DNA of 64,000 nt, from NCBI RefSeq assembly GCF_002754475.1, contig NZ_PEFL01000003.1:682001-746000 (forward strand), in the 5' to 3' direction. Positions 25,368-33,868 of the stretch are shown here, piece after piece; within the stretch, counting starts at the first letter, position 1, and each line of letters begins with the position of its first letter. The position numbers and the translations under genes are program-made. Below the pieces are notes generated by a model, which was given only the letters and a program-made list of their open reading frames with translations, made no database searches and was not told where the DNA came from. Source of the DNA: Comamonas sp. 26. GTDB taxonomy: Bacteria > Pseudomonadota > Gammaproteobacteria > Burkholderiales > Burkholderiaceae_C.

Positions 25368-25777
25368 GTGCTGCTGCGTGCCCGGAAGGCCCAGAATTTA
25401 CTCATGACAAACGTGCCGATGGCGACCAGTACCAGCACGACGGCCAGGCTCCAGAAGTAATGCCAGTGCAGCCAGTGCAGGGCGATGTAGTAGAGCAACT
25501 CATTGGCGGCAAAAGACAGGCAGGCCACGGCAAAGAATTTGGCCACGACCGCCCAGCCTCTCACTTGTGCTGATGAAAAAGTGAGCAGTGCGTGGCCGTT
25601 GTAGCTGACCACAAAGGCAATCAGAAAGGCCAGCACATTGGCATGCAGCGGTGCCAACCCTGCGAACGCAACAAGCAAGCCGACCACGGCCAGATGCGTG
25701 GCCGCCGCTGCGCCGCCCACCAGTACAAACTGAATCAGCTGCGGCAGGCTGCGCAGCTTCTGGAGCAAGGCATTCAT
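25364..25777 (-). CDS. GtrA-like small membrane protein
   Basis: The 137-residue protein has four membrane helices and the GtrA hallmark QLIQFVLVGGAAAATHL near the start. It ends with IGTFVMSKFWAFR, the usual C-terminal motif. GtrA-type proteins are thought to flip or help move undecaprenyl-phosphate-linked sugars across the inner membrane. The start codon overlaps the stop of the glycosyltransferase gene by one base (TGATG), and its own 3' end overlaps the ChbG-like gene by four, so the three are translationally coupled. Confidence 0.88.
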   Translation of the reverse strand: MNALLQKLRSLPQLIQFVLVGGAAAATHLAVVGLLVAFAGLAPLHANVLAFLIAFVVSYNGHALLTFSSAQVRGWAVVAKFFAVACLSFAANELLYYIALHWLHWHYFWSLAVVLVLVAIGTFVMSKFWAFRARSST

Positions 25778-26781
25778 CAGGGTTTTTCGCGCAGCGGGCT
25801 GCGGTCTTCGTCGTGGGCCACCAGATAGATGGGGCGGCGTTTGACCTCTTCATAGATGCGCCCAATGTATTCGCCCAGAATGCCAATAGACAGCAGTTGC
25901 ACGCCTGAGAACAGCATGATGCTGGCGGCCAGTGTGGGCCAGCCCCTTAAAGGGTTGCCAAAGAACAGCGCCTCTACAGCAATCCACAGACCATAGGCCA
26001 GTGCCAGCAGCGAAATGCTGGCACCCACCATACTCCAGATGCGCAGGGGCAGGGTGGTGAACGAGGTCAGTCCTAGCAGAGCCAGCGAGCCAAGGCGGCG
26101 CAGATTGAAGCTGGAATTGCCAGCGGCACGGTCTTTAGGCACAAAAGGCAGGGCCACAGTCTTAAAGCCAACCCAGGCGTACAGACCTTTCATGAAGCGG
26201 TTGTTTTCAGGCAAGGCCTTGAGGGCGTCGACCACCTTGCGGTCCATCCAGCGGAAGTCGCCCGCATTGGGCGGCAGCTTGACCGCGCTGCCCGAGTTCA
26301 TCACGCTGTAGAACAGATTGGTGCCTATGCGCTTGGCACCACTTTCTGCGCCACGGTCGGCAATCACACCATAGACCATCTCGTAGCCGGCTTGCCACAG
26401 TGCGTGCATCTCGCTCAGCATCTCAAGCGGGTGTTGAAAGTCGGCGTCAATCAGCAGCACGGCATTGCCGCGTGCGTGGTCGATGCCGGCAGACAAAGCG
26501 GCTTCTTTGCCAAAGTTGCGCGACAGGGCCAGATAGCGCAGCGGCAGCTCCTGCGACAGGCGCATGGACAGCTCGTGCGTGCTGTCACGGCTGCCGTCGT
26601 TGACGACGACAATCTCGAAATCCGGGGTCAGGGCCTGCACGGTCTGAGCCAGAGCGCGCAGAAACCCGTCGATATTGGCTTGTTCGTTATAGGCCGGCAC
26701 CACGCAGCTCAGCCGGAGGGGCTGACGCGGCAACTGGGCGGGGGGGGCTGCTGGTGCGTATTCGGCGTGAAAGTCGGTCAT
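25777..26781 (-). CDS. Family 2 glycosyltransferase, GtrB/polyprenyl-phosphate sugar synthase-like
   Basis: The 334-residue protein has a GT-A domain opening with LSCVVPAYNEQANIDGFL and the metal-binding motif LIDADFQHPLEM, followed by two C-terminal membrane helices (about residues 235-300). This is the layout of GtrB and similar enzymes that move a sugar from a nucleotide donor to undecaprenyl phosphate. With GtrA downstream it should feed a periplasmic transferase. The ATG at 26781 is preferred; the longer frame begins with GTG at 26862. A run of eight G at about 26740-26747 falls in the variable N-terminus, so the exact start is less certain than the domain call. Confidence 0.88.
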   Translation of the reverse strand: MTDFHAEYAPAAPPAQLPRQPLRLSCVVPAYNEQANIDGFLRALAQTVQALTPDFEIVVVNDGSRDSTHELSMRLSQELPLRYLALSRNFGKEAALSAGIDHARGNAVLLIDADFQHPLEMLSEMHALWQAGYEMVYGVIADRGAESGAKRIGTNLFYSVMNSGSAVKLPPNAGDFRWMDRKVVDALKALPENNRFMKGLYAWVGFKTVALPFVPKDRAAGNSSFNLRRLGSLALLGLTSFTTLPLRIWSMVGASISLLALAYGLWIAVEALFFGNPLRGWPTLAASIMLFSGVQLLSIGILGEYIGRIYEEVKRRPIYLVAHDEDRSPLREKP

Positions 26782-26918
26782 GGGCTGATTTTCGCCATTC
26801 TTCGGCAGGTTCTTGGGCCGGTAACGGTTTGTGTCGCACAAAAAACCCGTCGCTATACTCACGGCCCTGATTACGTTCTCTGCAATTTTGCCTGTGCCCT
26901 TTTCTTTGTAATTGTCTG

Positions 26919-28400
26919 ATGACTGCTGCGCAACGCAAATCCCTTGTTCTTTCTGGCCGGGCTGTGACGGCTCTACTGGTCATCTATGGCGTGATCTGGC
27001 TTGGCATCCATTGGGTCACGGCACTGGCTGCACCTGGGGATAACGTGGAGCAGCTGATCTGGATTCGCTCGCTGGAGCTGGGTTACTTCAAGCACCCGCC
27101 TATGCCTACCTGGATTGCGGCTGCTGTAGCGGCTGTTGTCGGCCCCTCCATTGGGCTGACTTATGTACTGGGTGGCGTTGTCACTCTGGGCTCACTGGCT
27201 ATTTTCTGGCGGCTGCTGTGCGGCATGCGCGGCAAGGCTTATGCCACGGTGGCACTGCTGGCAGCCTTGTGCATCACCTTCTATTGTGGGCGGCTGTATT
27301 ACTACAACCACAACGTGGTGATGATGCTGTGGATCTCCATTGCCGTCGCCCTGACCTGGCGCGTGACGCTGAAGCCATCACTGGCTGGCTGGGCGCTGCT
27401 GGGATTGGTCTCGGGCCTGGCCATGCTGAGTAAATACCAGTATGTGCTGGCTCTGGGGGTGATTGGCCTTTGGTGGCTGCGCATTGGCGCTTGGCGTAAC
27501 CCGGTGCATGTAAAGGGTGCAATGCTGGCCACGGTGACGGGTCTGCTGACGCTGGCCCCTCATCTGTACTGGCTTACGACCCATGACTGGATGCCCATGC
27601 GCTATGCAGGGCGCACTTCTTTAGGTCTGCATCTGGATGCGACAGCTCGTATGCAGATGTCCTTGATGTTTGCAGTGGACTGGATCTTCAACCGCTGCAT
27701 GCCTGCATGGGTAGTGCTCGGTGTAGCCCTTTGGTGGGGTCGCTGTAGTAAAGACAAGGCCGCACCGAAGGCGACGCATGAGCATGTGAGAACAACTGAA
27801 GACAAGATGCTGCGCGAGTTCTGGCTGCTTTGGGGGCTGGTTCCGCTGCTCTCCATCCTGGCGCTGTGCCTGTTTACGGGCTCCTACCTGCACTTGCAGT
27901 GGGGTACCGCTTTCATGTTCCTGTGCGTGCCTGCAGCGATGGAGTTGGTGAAGTCTCCGGCTACTCAGTGGAGCAGTCCTGCCCGATTGCGTGCTGCGTG
28001 GGTGACGTTCGGTGTTTTGCAGGCCTTGTTGCTGGCGCAATTCTGGCTGGCATCACCCATGGGCTTGCCGGGCTACAAGAGCAGCCACCAGAACCATATC
28101 CCTGTGGATAAGATCGTGGAGGGACTGGCTCCTGCGGCGCACAAGGCGCTGGGCGGCCCGATCGACATCATCATAGGTCCGCAGGCGCTGGCTGGTCGTA
28201 TTTCCATGGAGCTGCCAGAGCGCCCGCGTGTGTTTGTGGAGCGCAATCTGCAGTACAGCCCATGGATTCACAAGGAAGAGCTGGCAACAGCCCGAATCAT
28301 CGAGGTGTTTGTCGAGGCAGATCCGCTGCCCGAAGGTGCTGTACGTGCCTACGAGCGTTGGTCGTGGCGACCTGTGAAGATCAAGCCAGGTGAGTACTGA
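26919..28400 (+). CDS. Family 39-type membrane glycosyltransferase (ArnT/PMT-like)
   Basis: The 493-residue protein has a multi-helix membrane domain. Near the start is WVTALAAPGDNVEQLIWI, with an acidic pair in the first periplasmic loop, and then the motif LGYFKHPPMPTW, both typical of polyprenyl-phosphate-sugar-dependent transferases such as ArnT and RgtA-type enzymes. A periplasmic C-terminal part of about 110 residues follows. It is divergent from the GtrB-like gene with a 137-base gap. The natural reading is that the sugar made by the GtrB-like enzyme and flipped with GtrA is attached by this protein to lipid A, O-antigen or another surface glycan. The acceptor is unknown. Confidence 0.82.
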   Translation: MTAAQRKSLVLSGRAVTALLVIYGVIWLGIHWVTALAAPGDNVEQLIWIRSLELGYFKHPPMPTWIAAAVAAVVGPSIGLTYVLGGVVTLGSLAIFWRLLCGMRGKAYATVALLAALCITFYCGRLYYYNHNVVMMLWISIAVALTWRVTLKPSLAGWALLGLVSGLAMLSKYQYVLALGVIGLWWLRIGAWRNPVHVKGAMLATVTGLLTLAPHLYWLTTHDWMPMRYAGRTSLGLHLDATARMQMSLMFAVDWIFNRCMPAWVVLGVALWWGRCSKDKAAPKATHEHVRTTEDKMLREFWLLWGLVPLLSILALCLFTGSYLHLQWGTAFMFLCVPAAMELVKSPATQWSSPARLRAAWVTFGVLQALLLAQFWLASPMGLPGYKSSHQNHIPVDKIVEGLAPAAHKALGGPIDIIIGPQALAGRISMELPERPRVFVERNLQYSPWIHKEELATARIIEVFVEADPLPEGAVRAYERWSWRPVKIKPGEY

Positions 28401-28418
28401 AAAGAGTACTGGAACAAG

Positions 28419-28446
28419 AAAGGCGGACTTGAACATCCGCCTTTTT
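28419..28446 (+). terminator. Terminator after the family 39 glycosyltransferase gene
   Basis: AAAGGCGGA (28419-28427) pairs with TCCGCCTTT (28436-28444), with an 8-base loop and a following T-tract. It marks the border between the glycosyltransferase group and the flagellar cluster. Confidence 0.8.
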
Positions 28447-28468
28447 CATGGGTGCCGAGGATTGGCGT

Positions 28469-28831
28469 TCAGCTAGCCGCGTGATAAATGCGTGCACGGC
28501 CAGACTGCGAGGCTCCGCGCAGGCTGCTTACATAAGTGCTGTCGTCGGCTGTGGGAACCAGCGCTTGCGCGCGGCGCTGGTTGAGCACGGTCAAGCGGGC
28601 CAACTGATCACGCATGAGTGTGATTTCAGCATTCAGGTGCTGGGCGCGATCGAGCATCGCGGGCGTCCAGTCTTCAGAGGGAAAACGTTTGACGAGCTGG
28701 GAGACGGCCACCATGGCGTCCCGCAGTCGAGTGCTGGATTGCTCCAGCGCAGAGGCATCTGAAGATTGCAGTGATGCCGATACGGTCTGAACCACCGCAT
28801 CCAGCGAATCGAGCATTTCCTGCAAAGTCAT
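28469..28831 (-). CDS. flgN: FlgN-like flagellar export chaperone
   Basis: The 120-residue protein is mostly helical, with heptad-like leucines (LDSLDAVVQTVSASL near the start) and a polar C-terminus. FlgN guards the hook-filament junction proteins FlgK and FlgL before export. The sequence alone is weakly diagnostic. The call rests on its size, helical nature and position 23 bases downstream of flgM on the same strand, which is the conserved flgM-flgN arrangement. It should be transcribed from the sigma-28 promoter in front of flgM. Confidence 0.7.
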   Translation of the reverse strand: MTLQEMLDSLDAVVQTVSASLQSSDASALEQSSTRLRDAMVAVSQLVKRFPSEDWTPAMLDRAQHLNAEITLMRDQLARLTVLNQRRAQALVPTADDSTYVSSLRGASQSGRARIYHAAS

Positions 28832-28854
28832 TGTGTCAGCCTCAGTTCAATCGC

Positions 28855-29166
28855 TCAGGCGCGGGCGTGAACCAGAAATTCTTCGGCGTTGCTCAGCAGC
28901 TTGTCTGCGATGGCATCGGCGTTGATGCGGAAGCTGCCATTTGAAATGGCTTCGCGCATGGCCTTGACGCGGTCGGCATCAAAGTCGGTGTTGGTGCGGT
29001 TCTGGCTGTCCAGGGCGCGGGCCGAGGACGAGAAGGACACGGGCACACCGGCGGCACGCTCGGGAAGACCTTTGGTCGATTCTTCTGCGGCCACCGTGGT
29101 TGCGGACTTGGGAGTCTGCTTGGCTGCCGCGGCTTGCGGCAGCTCCGGCTTGTTACCTATCTTCAT
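28855..29166 (-). CDS. flgM: Anti-sigma-28 factor FlgM
   Basis: FlgM binds FliA (sigma-28) until the hook is finished and is then exported. The 103-residue protein starts MKIGNKPELP, is low-complexity in the first half, and has the conserved C-terminal FliA-binding part (DFDADRVKAMREAISNGSF, then ADAIADKLL). The ATG at 29166 was chosen because it has GGAG 8 bases upstream and the usual N-terminus; the longer frame from 29223 begins inside the promoter. A strong sigma-28 promoter lies 48-74 bases upstream, making a feedback loop with fliA at 48172. Confidence 0.9.
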   Translation of the reverse strand: MKIGNKPELPQAAAAKQTPKSATTVAAEESTKGLPERAAGVPVSFSSSARALDSQNRTNTDFDADRVKAMREAISNGSFRINADAIADKLLSNAEEFLVHARA

Positions 29167-29213
29167 GCTGGTTCTCCAATCGCCCTGTATCGGCGTAGGG
29201 CGCTGTAGCCTTG

Positions 29214-29240
29214 CTTTCGGCAAGGGCGCGTGAAACTTGA
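29214..29240 (-). promoter_or_regulatory. Sigma-28 (FliA) promoter of flgMN
   Basis: On the minus strand TCAAGTTT, an 11-base spacer and GCCGAAAG match the FliA consensus TAAAGTTT-N11-GCCGATAA at 13 of 16 bases. It lies between the flgA stop and the flgM start. Confidence 0.8.
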
Positions 29241-29285
29241 GGAATTTTTGACATGGATCCAGAAAAGTGAGTCATTGCTCTCAAT

Positions 29286-30044
29286 TTACTGAACGTAAAC
29301 CACGCCATTGGCATTGACCGTGCCTGTCACAAGACGGCCATTATCCATGCGAACCCGAACTTGCTGGCCTTCTCCGGCAGCGGCCATTGCCTTGCCTGAA
29401 GAGGAAACACTGAAGCTGCCGCCGTTGACCATGACCTGCACGGGCGAGCCGGCGCTGAACAGCGAAGGCGGGCGCACCATGTTCTGGCGCAGCGCCTGGC
29501 CGGAGGTCAATTGGCGAGCTGCCACCATGCCAATAAAGTCTTGTGCATTGGCAAAGACCGGGGCGCTGTCTTCGGCCCAGTCCACTTCGGCGGGGACTGC
29601 ATCTTCAGCGCTCAAGGTTTTGCCCGCGGGAATATTGCCCTGCACCACCCAGGCCTGGCCATAGGCGCGCACGGTGATAGGTAGAAACACATTCCAGGGC
29701 ACGCTGCCTTGCACGCAGCGCAGGCCCAGCCGGGTGCGACCCCAGAGGCGGCTGCCCGCAGGCAGATAAGGCTCTACCCGCGCACAGGCCGCCAAGCGCA
29801 GGCGTGAATCGAGCTGGCCCATCTGCACTTCCATGCGCAAGGGGCTGCCGTTGCTGGCTTGAGGCGCGTCAGCAGCGGGCTGGTGCAGTGCCGTGTCGAT
29901 AAACCGCTGCCCGATCTGGCTGAGCTGGGCAACGCCATCTTGTGCCTGCACGCCTGTAGCCAGCAGCAAAGTGCCCAGGCACCATGCCGCAGCCACGCCT
30001 TGCATGGGGCGAAGTGTGAGGTGTTGGGCGAGGCGGGCAGGCAT
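29286..30044 (-). CDS. flgA: Flagellar P-ring assembly chaperone FlgA
   Basis: The 252-residue periplasmic protein has an N-terminal signal sequence (hydrophobic part near residues 15-32, cleavage near VQAQ). The C-terminal SAF domain is typical of FlgA (VVQGNIPAGKTLSAEDAV, then RQLTSGQALRQNMV and GQQVRVRMDNGR near the end). FlgA helps FlgI polymerise into the P ring. The gene is divergent from flgB, with a 206-base gap that should hold both promoters. An internal ATG at residue 14 could be the true start. Confidence 0.92.
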   Translation of the reverse strand: MPARLAQHLTLRPMQGVAAAWCLGTLLLATGVQAQDGVAQLSQIGQRFIDTALHQPAADAPQASNGSPLRMEVQMGQLDSRLRLAACARVEPYLPAGSRLWGRTRLGLRCVQGSVPWNVFLPITVRAYGQAWVVQGNIPAGKTLSAEDAVPAEVDWAEDSAPVFANAQDFIGMVAARQLTSGQALRQNMVRPPSLFSAGSPVQVMVNGGSFSVSSSGKAMAAAGEGQQVRVRMDNGRLVTGTVNANGVVYVQ

Positions 30045-30250
30045 GCATCAATCCTTGGGAGCAATCTACAGACACAAAAGCTGCAGACCTTGGCCGCAAA
30101 TATAGGTGCAGGCGTGCTTTGGTAATGGGCCGAAGTAGAAGCGCAATACAGCTTTCTTCACGCTTTAGTTTTGCGGTGTGATTTTCATAATCCTCGCATG
30201 CCGCAGTCTGTGCGACTACGGCGCATTGAATTTCTGAAAGCGAGGCCGCA

Positions 30251-30664
30251 ATGCTGAACAAAATGACTGAACGACTGGACTTCCAGAGCGAGGCGCTGCT
30301 GCTGCGTGCCGAGCGCCAGCGAGCCATTGCCAGCAACATCGCCAATGCCGACACCCCCGGCTATACGGCGCGCGACTTCAATTTCCGTGAAGCCTTGATG
30401 GCTGCCACCAGCGGCCCCAAGCCTTTGACACAGGCCAGTACCACGGCTGCAGGGCATATCCCCTTGCAGGCTCAGACCTCGGATGAGGCGCTCAAAGCCA
30501 AGCTGGGTTACTCGGTCAACTCCCAGCCCAGTCTGGACAACAACACCGTAGATCTGGACCGCGAGCGTGCCAGTTTTGTGGACAACGCCGTGCGCTACGA
30601 AGCGACGCTGCGATTCATCAACGGTCAGTCCAAGACCATGCTCAGCGCCATTCAAGGCCAGTAA
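30251..30664 (+). CDS. flgB: Flagellar proximal rod protein FlgB
   Basis: The 137-residue rod subunit has the N-terminal motif RQRAIASNIANADTPGYTARDF shared by rod, hook and hook-associated proteins. Its C-terminal helix is FVDNAVRYEATLRFINGQ. It forms part of the proximal rod that crosses the periplasm. It is the first gene of the flgB-to-flgL unit, and flgC follows after 16 bases. The ATG at 30251 follows AGCGAGGCCGC. Confidence 0.95.
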   Translation: MLNKMTERLDFQSEALLLRAERQRAIASNIANADTPGYTARDFNFREALMAATSGPKPLTQASTTAAGHIPLQAQTSDEALKAKLGYSVNSQPSLDNNTVDLDRERASFVDNAVRYEATLRFINGQSKTMLSAIQGQ

Positions 30665-30680
30665 GCCCAGGAGCTAAACC

Positions 30681-31084
30681 ATGTCGATGTTTTCCATCTT
30701 CAATATCTCGGGCAGCGCGGTCAGCGCCCAGTCGCAGCGACTGAACGTCGTGGCCTCGAATCTGGCCAACGTCGATGCCGTGGCTGGCCCAGACGGCAGC
30801 GTCTACAAGGCACGTCAGGTGGTGTTTCAGACCGTGCCCATGGGGGGGATGGCAGTGCTGGCGTCAAAGTCAACGCCATCAGCGAAGACAGCACGCCTGG
30901 TCGCCGCATTCACGACCCCAGCCATCCGCTGGCTGACGGTGAGGGTTATGTCACCCACTCCAACGTGAGCGCCGTGGACGAGATGGTCAACATGATTTCG
31001 GCCTCGCGCTCCTACCAGAACAACGTGGAAGTCATGAACACGGCCAAGACGCTGCTGCTCAAGACTTTGCAAATGGGCCAATAA
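30681..31084 (+). pseudogene. flgC: Flagellar rod protein FlgC, broken by a single-base frameshift
   Basis: FlgC is an essential proximal-rod subunit of about 135 residues. The first frame gives the normal N-terminus ([19 protein letters not shown], then [10 protein letters not shown]) as far as [10 protein letters not shown]. It then reads unrelated sequence to a stop at 30968. The true C-terminal half ([19 protein letters not shown], then NMISASRSYQNNVEVMN, and KTLLLKTLQMGQ) follows in another frame to 31084. The break is at a run of seven G at 30842-30848. One more base restores the full 134-residue protein. Since the other rod and hook genes are intact, a sequencing error in the homopolymer is the simplest explanation; reversible phase variation is the alternative. 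Confidence 0.92.
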
Positions 31085-31100
31085 GCCCGGGAACACACAC

Positions 31101-31763
31101 ATGATCAACGGCACAAGCGGTGTGGACGGCACCACGACAACCACCACAGGCAACACCAAGAGCTCGGTATCTGACGCCAATGAAGCGCAGGATCGTTTTC
31201 TCAAGCTGCTGGTGGCGCAGCTCAACAATCAAGATCCCATGAATCCCATGGACAACGCGCAGATGACCTCGCAGATGGCGCAGATCAATACGGTGACCGG
31301 GATTCAGCAACTGAACCAGACCATGCAGTCCATGTCCAGTCAGTTCGTATCCATGCAGATGCTGCAGGGCACGTCCATGATCGGCCGCACTGTGCTGACC
31401 GAGGGCAACACACTGGGCACAGCCGCTGATGGCACGCACACTGCGGCTTTTGACCTGGAAGGCAAGGCAGCCAGTGTCAAGGTTCAGATCACTACCGCCA
31501 GCGGCGAGCTGGTGGACACCATTGACCTGGGCGCAGGCGCCACAGGTCGCAACTACTTCACCTGGGACGGTGCCGACAAGTACAGCGGCGACAAATCCCA
31601 GCTGCGCTACTCGGTGCAGGCCACCAATGGCGCTACTGCTGTGGCATCCACGCCCCTGTCACCCCACGCTGTCATCGCCGCTAGTGCCAGCAATGGACAG
31701 CTGATGCTGGAGCTGGACGACGGCAGTAGCCTGGCCCACTCTGCCGTCAAGGCTGTGTACTGA
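31101..31763 (+). CDS. flgD: Flagellar hook cap protein FlgD
   Basis: FlgD is the scaffold that caps the growing hook. The 220-residue protein has the conserved N-terminal region (DRFLKLLVAQLNNQDPMNPM near residue 35, then QMTSQMAQINTVTGI), needed for export and hook capping. A C-terminal FlgD Ig-like/tudor part follows, with YFTWDGADKYSG. It lies 16 bases after flgC and 34 bases before flgE. The ATG at 31101 follows GGGAACACACAC. Confidence 0.94.
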   Translation: MINGTSGVDGTTTTTTGNTKSSVSDANEAQDRFLKLLVAQLNNQDPMNPMDNAQMTSQMAQINTVTGIQQLNQTMQSMSSQFVSMQMLQGTSMIGRTVLTEGNTLGTAADGTHTAAFDLEGKAASVKVQITTASGELVDTIDLGAGATGRNYFTWDGADKYSGDKSQLRYSVQATNGATAVASTPLSPHAVIAASASNGQLMLELDDGSSLAHSAVKAVY

Positions 31764-31797
31764 CCCTTTCAATATCAACGTTCTGCAGGAGAACACC

Positions 31798-33060
31798 ATG
31801 AGCTTCCAACAAGCCCTGTCGGGTCTGAACGCCGCAGCCAAGAATCTGGATGTCATCGGCCACAATATTGCCAACTCTGGAACCGCTGGCTTCAAGAGCT
31901 CGCGCACAGAATTCGCCGAAGCCATGGCCAGTGCTGCCGGCTCCGCCAGCGGTCAAACCGTGGGCATCGGCGTGGACGTTGGTGCCGTTAGCCAGCAATT
32001 CAAGCAAGGCAACATCAACGCCACCGGCAATAACCTGGATGTCGCCATCAATGGAGACGGGTTTTTCGTACTGAGGCAGCCAGACGGCAGCATGGCCTAT
32101 AGCCGCGCAGGCAACTTCCAGCTCGACAAGCAGGGAAATCTGGTCACCATTGCGCGCGACCAGGTGATGGGCTATCCGGTAGACCCGGCCACAGGCAAGG
32201 TGCAAACCGGCGTGCAGCCTGTTCCCATGAGCTTTCCATCGGGTCAGCCTATTGCCGCCCGTGCCACGGCCAAGGTTGAGGTCGACCTGAACCTTGATGC
32301 CCGGGCCCACGATGCCGTTGGCGACCCCAATGCCACCCCGCCTGTTCCTGCCACACCGCGTGCTACCTATGGCACGTCACTCACTGTCTACGACAGCCAG
32401 GGCATCGGCACGCCCATGTCCATGTACTTCGAGAAAAACGGCGCCAACAGCTGGGATGTCTATGACGGTCTGGGTGATCCTAGCGCTACGCCCCCTGTGG
32501 TTGCCAACAAGCTCACCACCCTGGTGTTCGATGCGGCGGGCAAACTGGTCAGCGGCAGCCCGGTTACCAATGCAACCATCCAAACCAACAACCCCAACTC
32601 GCCCACGCCGGGCTCCATTACCGGCATGAACATCGATTTTTCGGGCGTGACACAGTTCGGCACCAAGTTCGCTGTCTCCGACCTCAAGCAGGACGGCTAC
32701 ACGGCAGGTGTCATGACAGGTATCAATATTGGCGGCGATGGCTCCATCGTGGCCTCCTACTCGAACGGCGTGTCGCGTGCAGAAGGCATGCTCACCCTGG
32801 CCTCGTTCCGCAACCCGCAAGGACTGGCTGCCACGGGTGGTAACAAATGGGTGGAGACATCCGACTCGGGCCTGGCCGTCAGCGGCCTGCCGAAGACGGG
32901 AACGCTAGGCACGCTGCAGGCCGGCGCGCTGGAAGACTCGAACGTGGACCTGACCGCTGAGCTCGTGAACATGATGACCGCCCAGCGCGCTTACCAGTCC
33001 AGCGCCCAGGCCATCAAGACGCAAGACCAGGTGTTCTCCACCCTGGTGAATCTGCGCTAA
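31798..33060 (+). CDS. flgE: Flagellar hook protein FlgE
   Basis: The 420-residue hook subunit begins SFQQALSGLNAAAKNLDV and carries the family motif HNIANSGTAGFKSSRTEF. It ends with the conserved coiled segment LVNMMTAQRAYQSSAQAIKT. Polymerised FlgE makes the flexible joint between rod and filament. The middle domain is variable, as expected. RBS GCAGGAG lies 8 bases before the ATG at 31798. Confidence 0.95.
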   Translation: MSFQQALSGLNAAAKNLDVIGHNIANSGTAGFKSSRTEFAEAMASAAGSASGQTVGIGVDVGAVSQQFKQGNINATGNNLDVAINGDGFFVLRQPDGSMAYSRAGNFQLDKQGNLVTIARDQVMGYPVDPATGKVQTGVQPVPMSFPSGQPIAARATAKVEVDLNLDARAHDAVGDPNATPPVPATPRATYGTSLTVYDSQGIGTPMSMYFEKNGANSWDVYDGLGDPSATPPVVANKLTTLVFDAAGKLVSGSPVTNATIQTNNPNSPTPGSITGMNIDFSGVTQFGTKFAVSDLKQDGYTAGVMTGINIGGDGSIVASYSNGVSRAEGMLTLASFRNPQGLAATGGNKWVETSDSGLAVSGLPKTGTLGTLQAGALEDSNVDLTAELVNMMTAQRAYQSSAQAIKTQDQVFSTLVNLR

Positions 33061-33109
33061 GCCAAGCGCTGGCGTGAACTAAGTACCGAGCAGAAAAAGG
33101 AAGTCTGGC

Positions 33110-33850
33110 ATGGATCGCATCATTTACACCTCGATGACGGGCGCCAACGCGGCGGCCCAGCGTCAGGCTGTGCTGGCGCACAACCTGGCCAATGCGGGCA
33201 CCAATGGTTTTCGTGCCGAGATGTCTACCTTCCGCTCGGTCCCTGTTCAAGGCAGTGGTGCGAGTACACGCGTGTTTGCGCTGGAAGCGACTTCTGGCTA
33301 TCAAGACACGCCCGGCCCGGCCCAGCGCACCGGCCGCGCGCTGGATGCCATGGCCATGGGGCGCGCCTGGTTTGCCGTGCAGGGCATGGATGGGCAGGAG
33401 GCCTATACCCGCAACGGCATCTTCGAGGTCTCGCCTGAAGGGCAACTGGTCAACAGCAATGGTCAGGCCGTGCTGTCCGATGGTGGTGCGCCGATTGATA
33501 TTCCGCCAGAGTCCTCAATTTCGCTGGGCTCGGACGGCACGCTGACGGCCAAGACCGGCAACCAGCTGCCCGTGGCTGTGGCACGCGTCAAACTGGTTAC
33601 GCCACCCGTCGATGAGCCGCTGGTGCGCGGTGATGACGGCTTTTTCCGCGCAGCCCAGGGTGATGCTTTGCCCAATGACGAAACGGCGCGACTGCTGTCG
33701 GGCTCTATCGAAGGCTCGAACGTCAATACCGTCGAGACCATGGTCGGCATGATCGCTGCCTCGCGCCAGTTCGAGCAGCAGATGAAGTTGCTGCAGACCG
33801 CTGAAACCAATGACAAGTCTGCCAGCCAGTTGCTGAGCTTGAACGGCTGA
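33110..33850 (+). CDS. flgF: Flagellar rod protein FlgF
   Basis: The 246-residue proximal rod protein starts MDRIIYTSMTGANAAAQRQA, followed by NLANAGTNGFRAEMSTF. Its C-terminus GSNVNTVETMVGMIAASRQF is typical. FlgF lies between the FlgB/C part of the rod and FlgG. It is 49 bases after flgE and 18 before flgG, on the same strand. Confidence 0.95.
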   Translation: MDRIIYTSMTGANAAAQRQAVLAHNLANAGTNGFRAEMSTFRSVPVQGSGASTRVFALEATSGYQDTPGPAQRTGRALDAMAMGRAWFAVQGMDGQEAYTRNGIFEVSPEGQLVNSNGQAVLSDGGAPIDIPPESSISLGSDGTLTAKTGNQLPVAVARVKLVTPPVDEPLVRGDDGFFRAAQGDALPNDETARLLSGSIEGSNVNTVETMVGMIAASRQFEQQMKLLQTAETNDKSASQLLSLNG

Positions 33851-33868
33851 TAGCCAAAGGAATTCCCC

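Noticed and set aside
30681..30968. A separate 95-residue protein from the first frame of flgC
   Set aside because: The last 40 residues do not resemble any flagellar protein, and the missing FlgC half follows in another frame.
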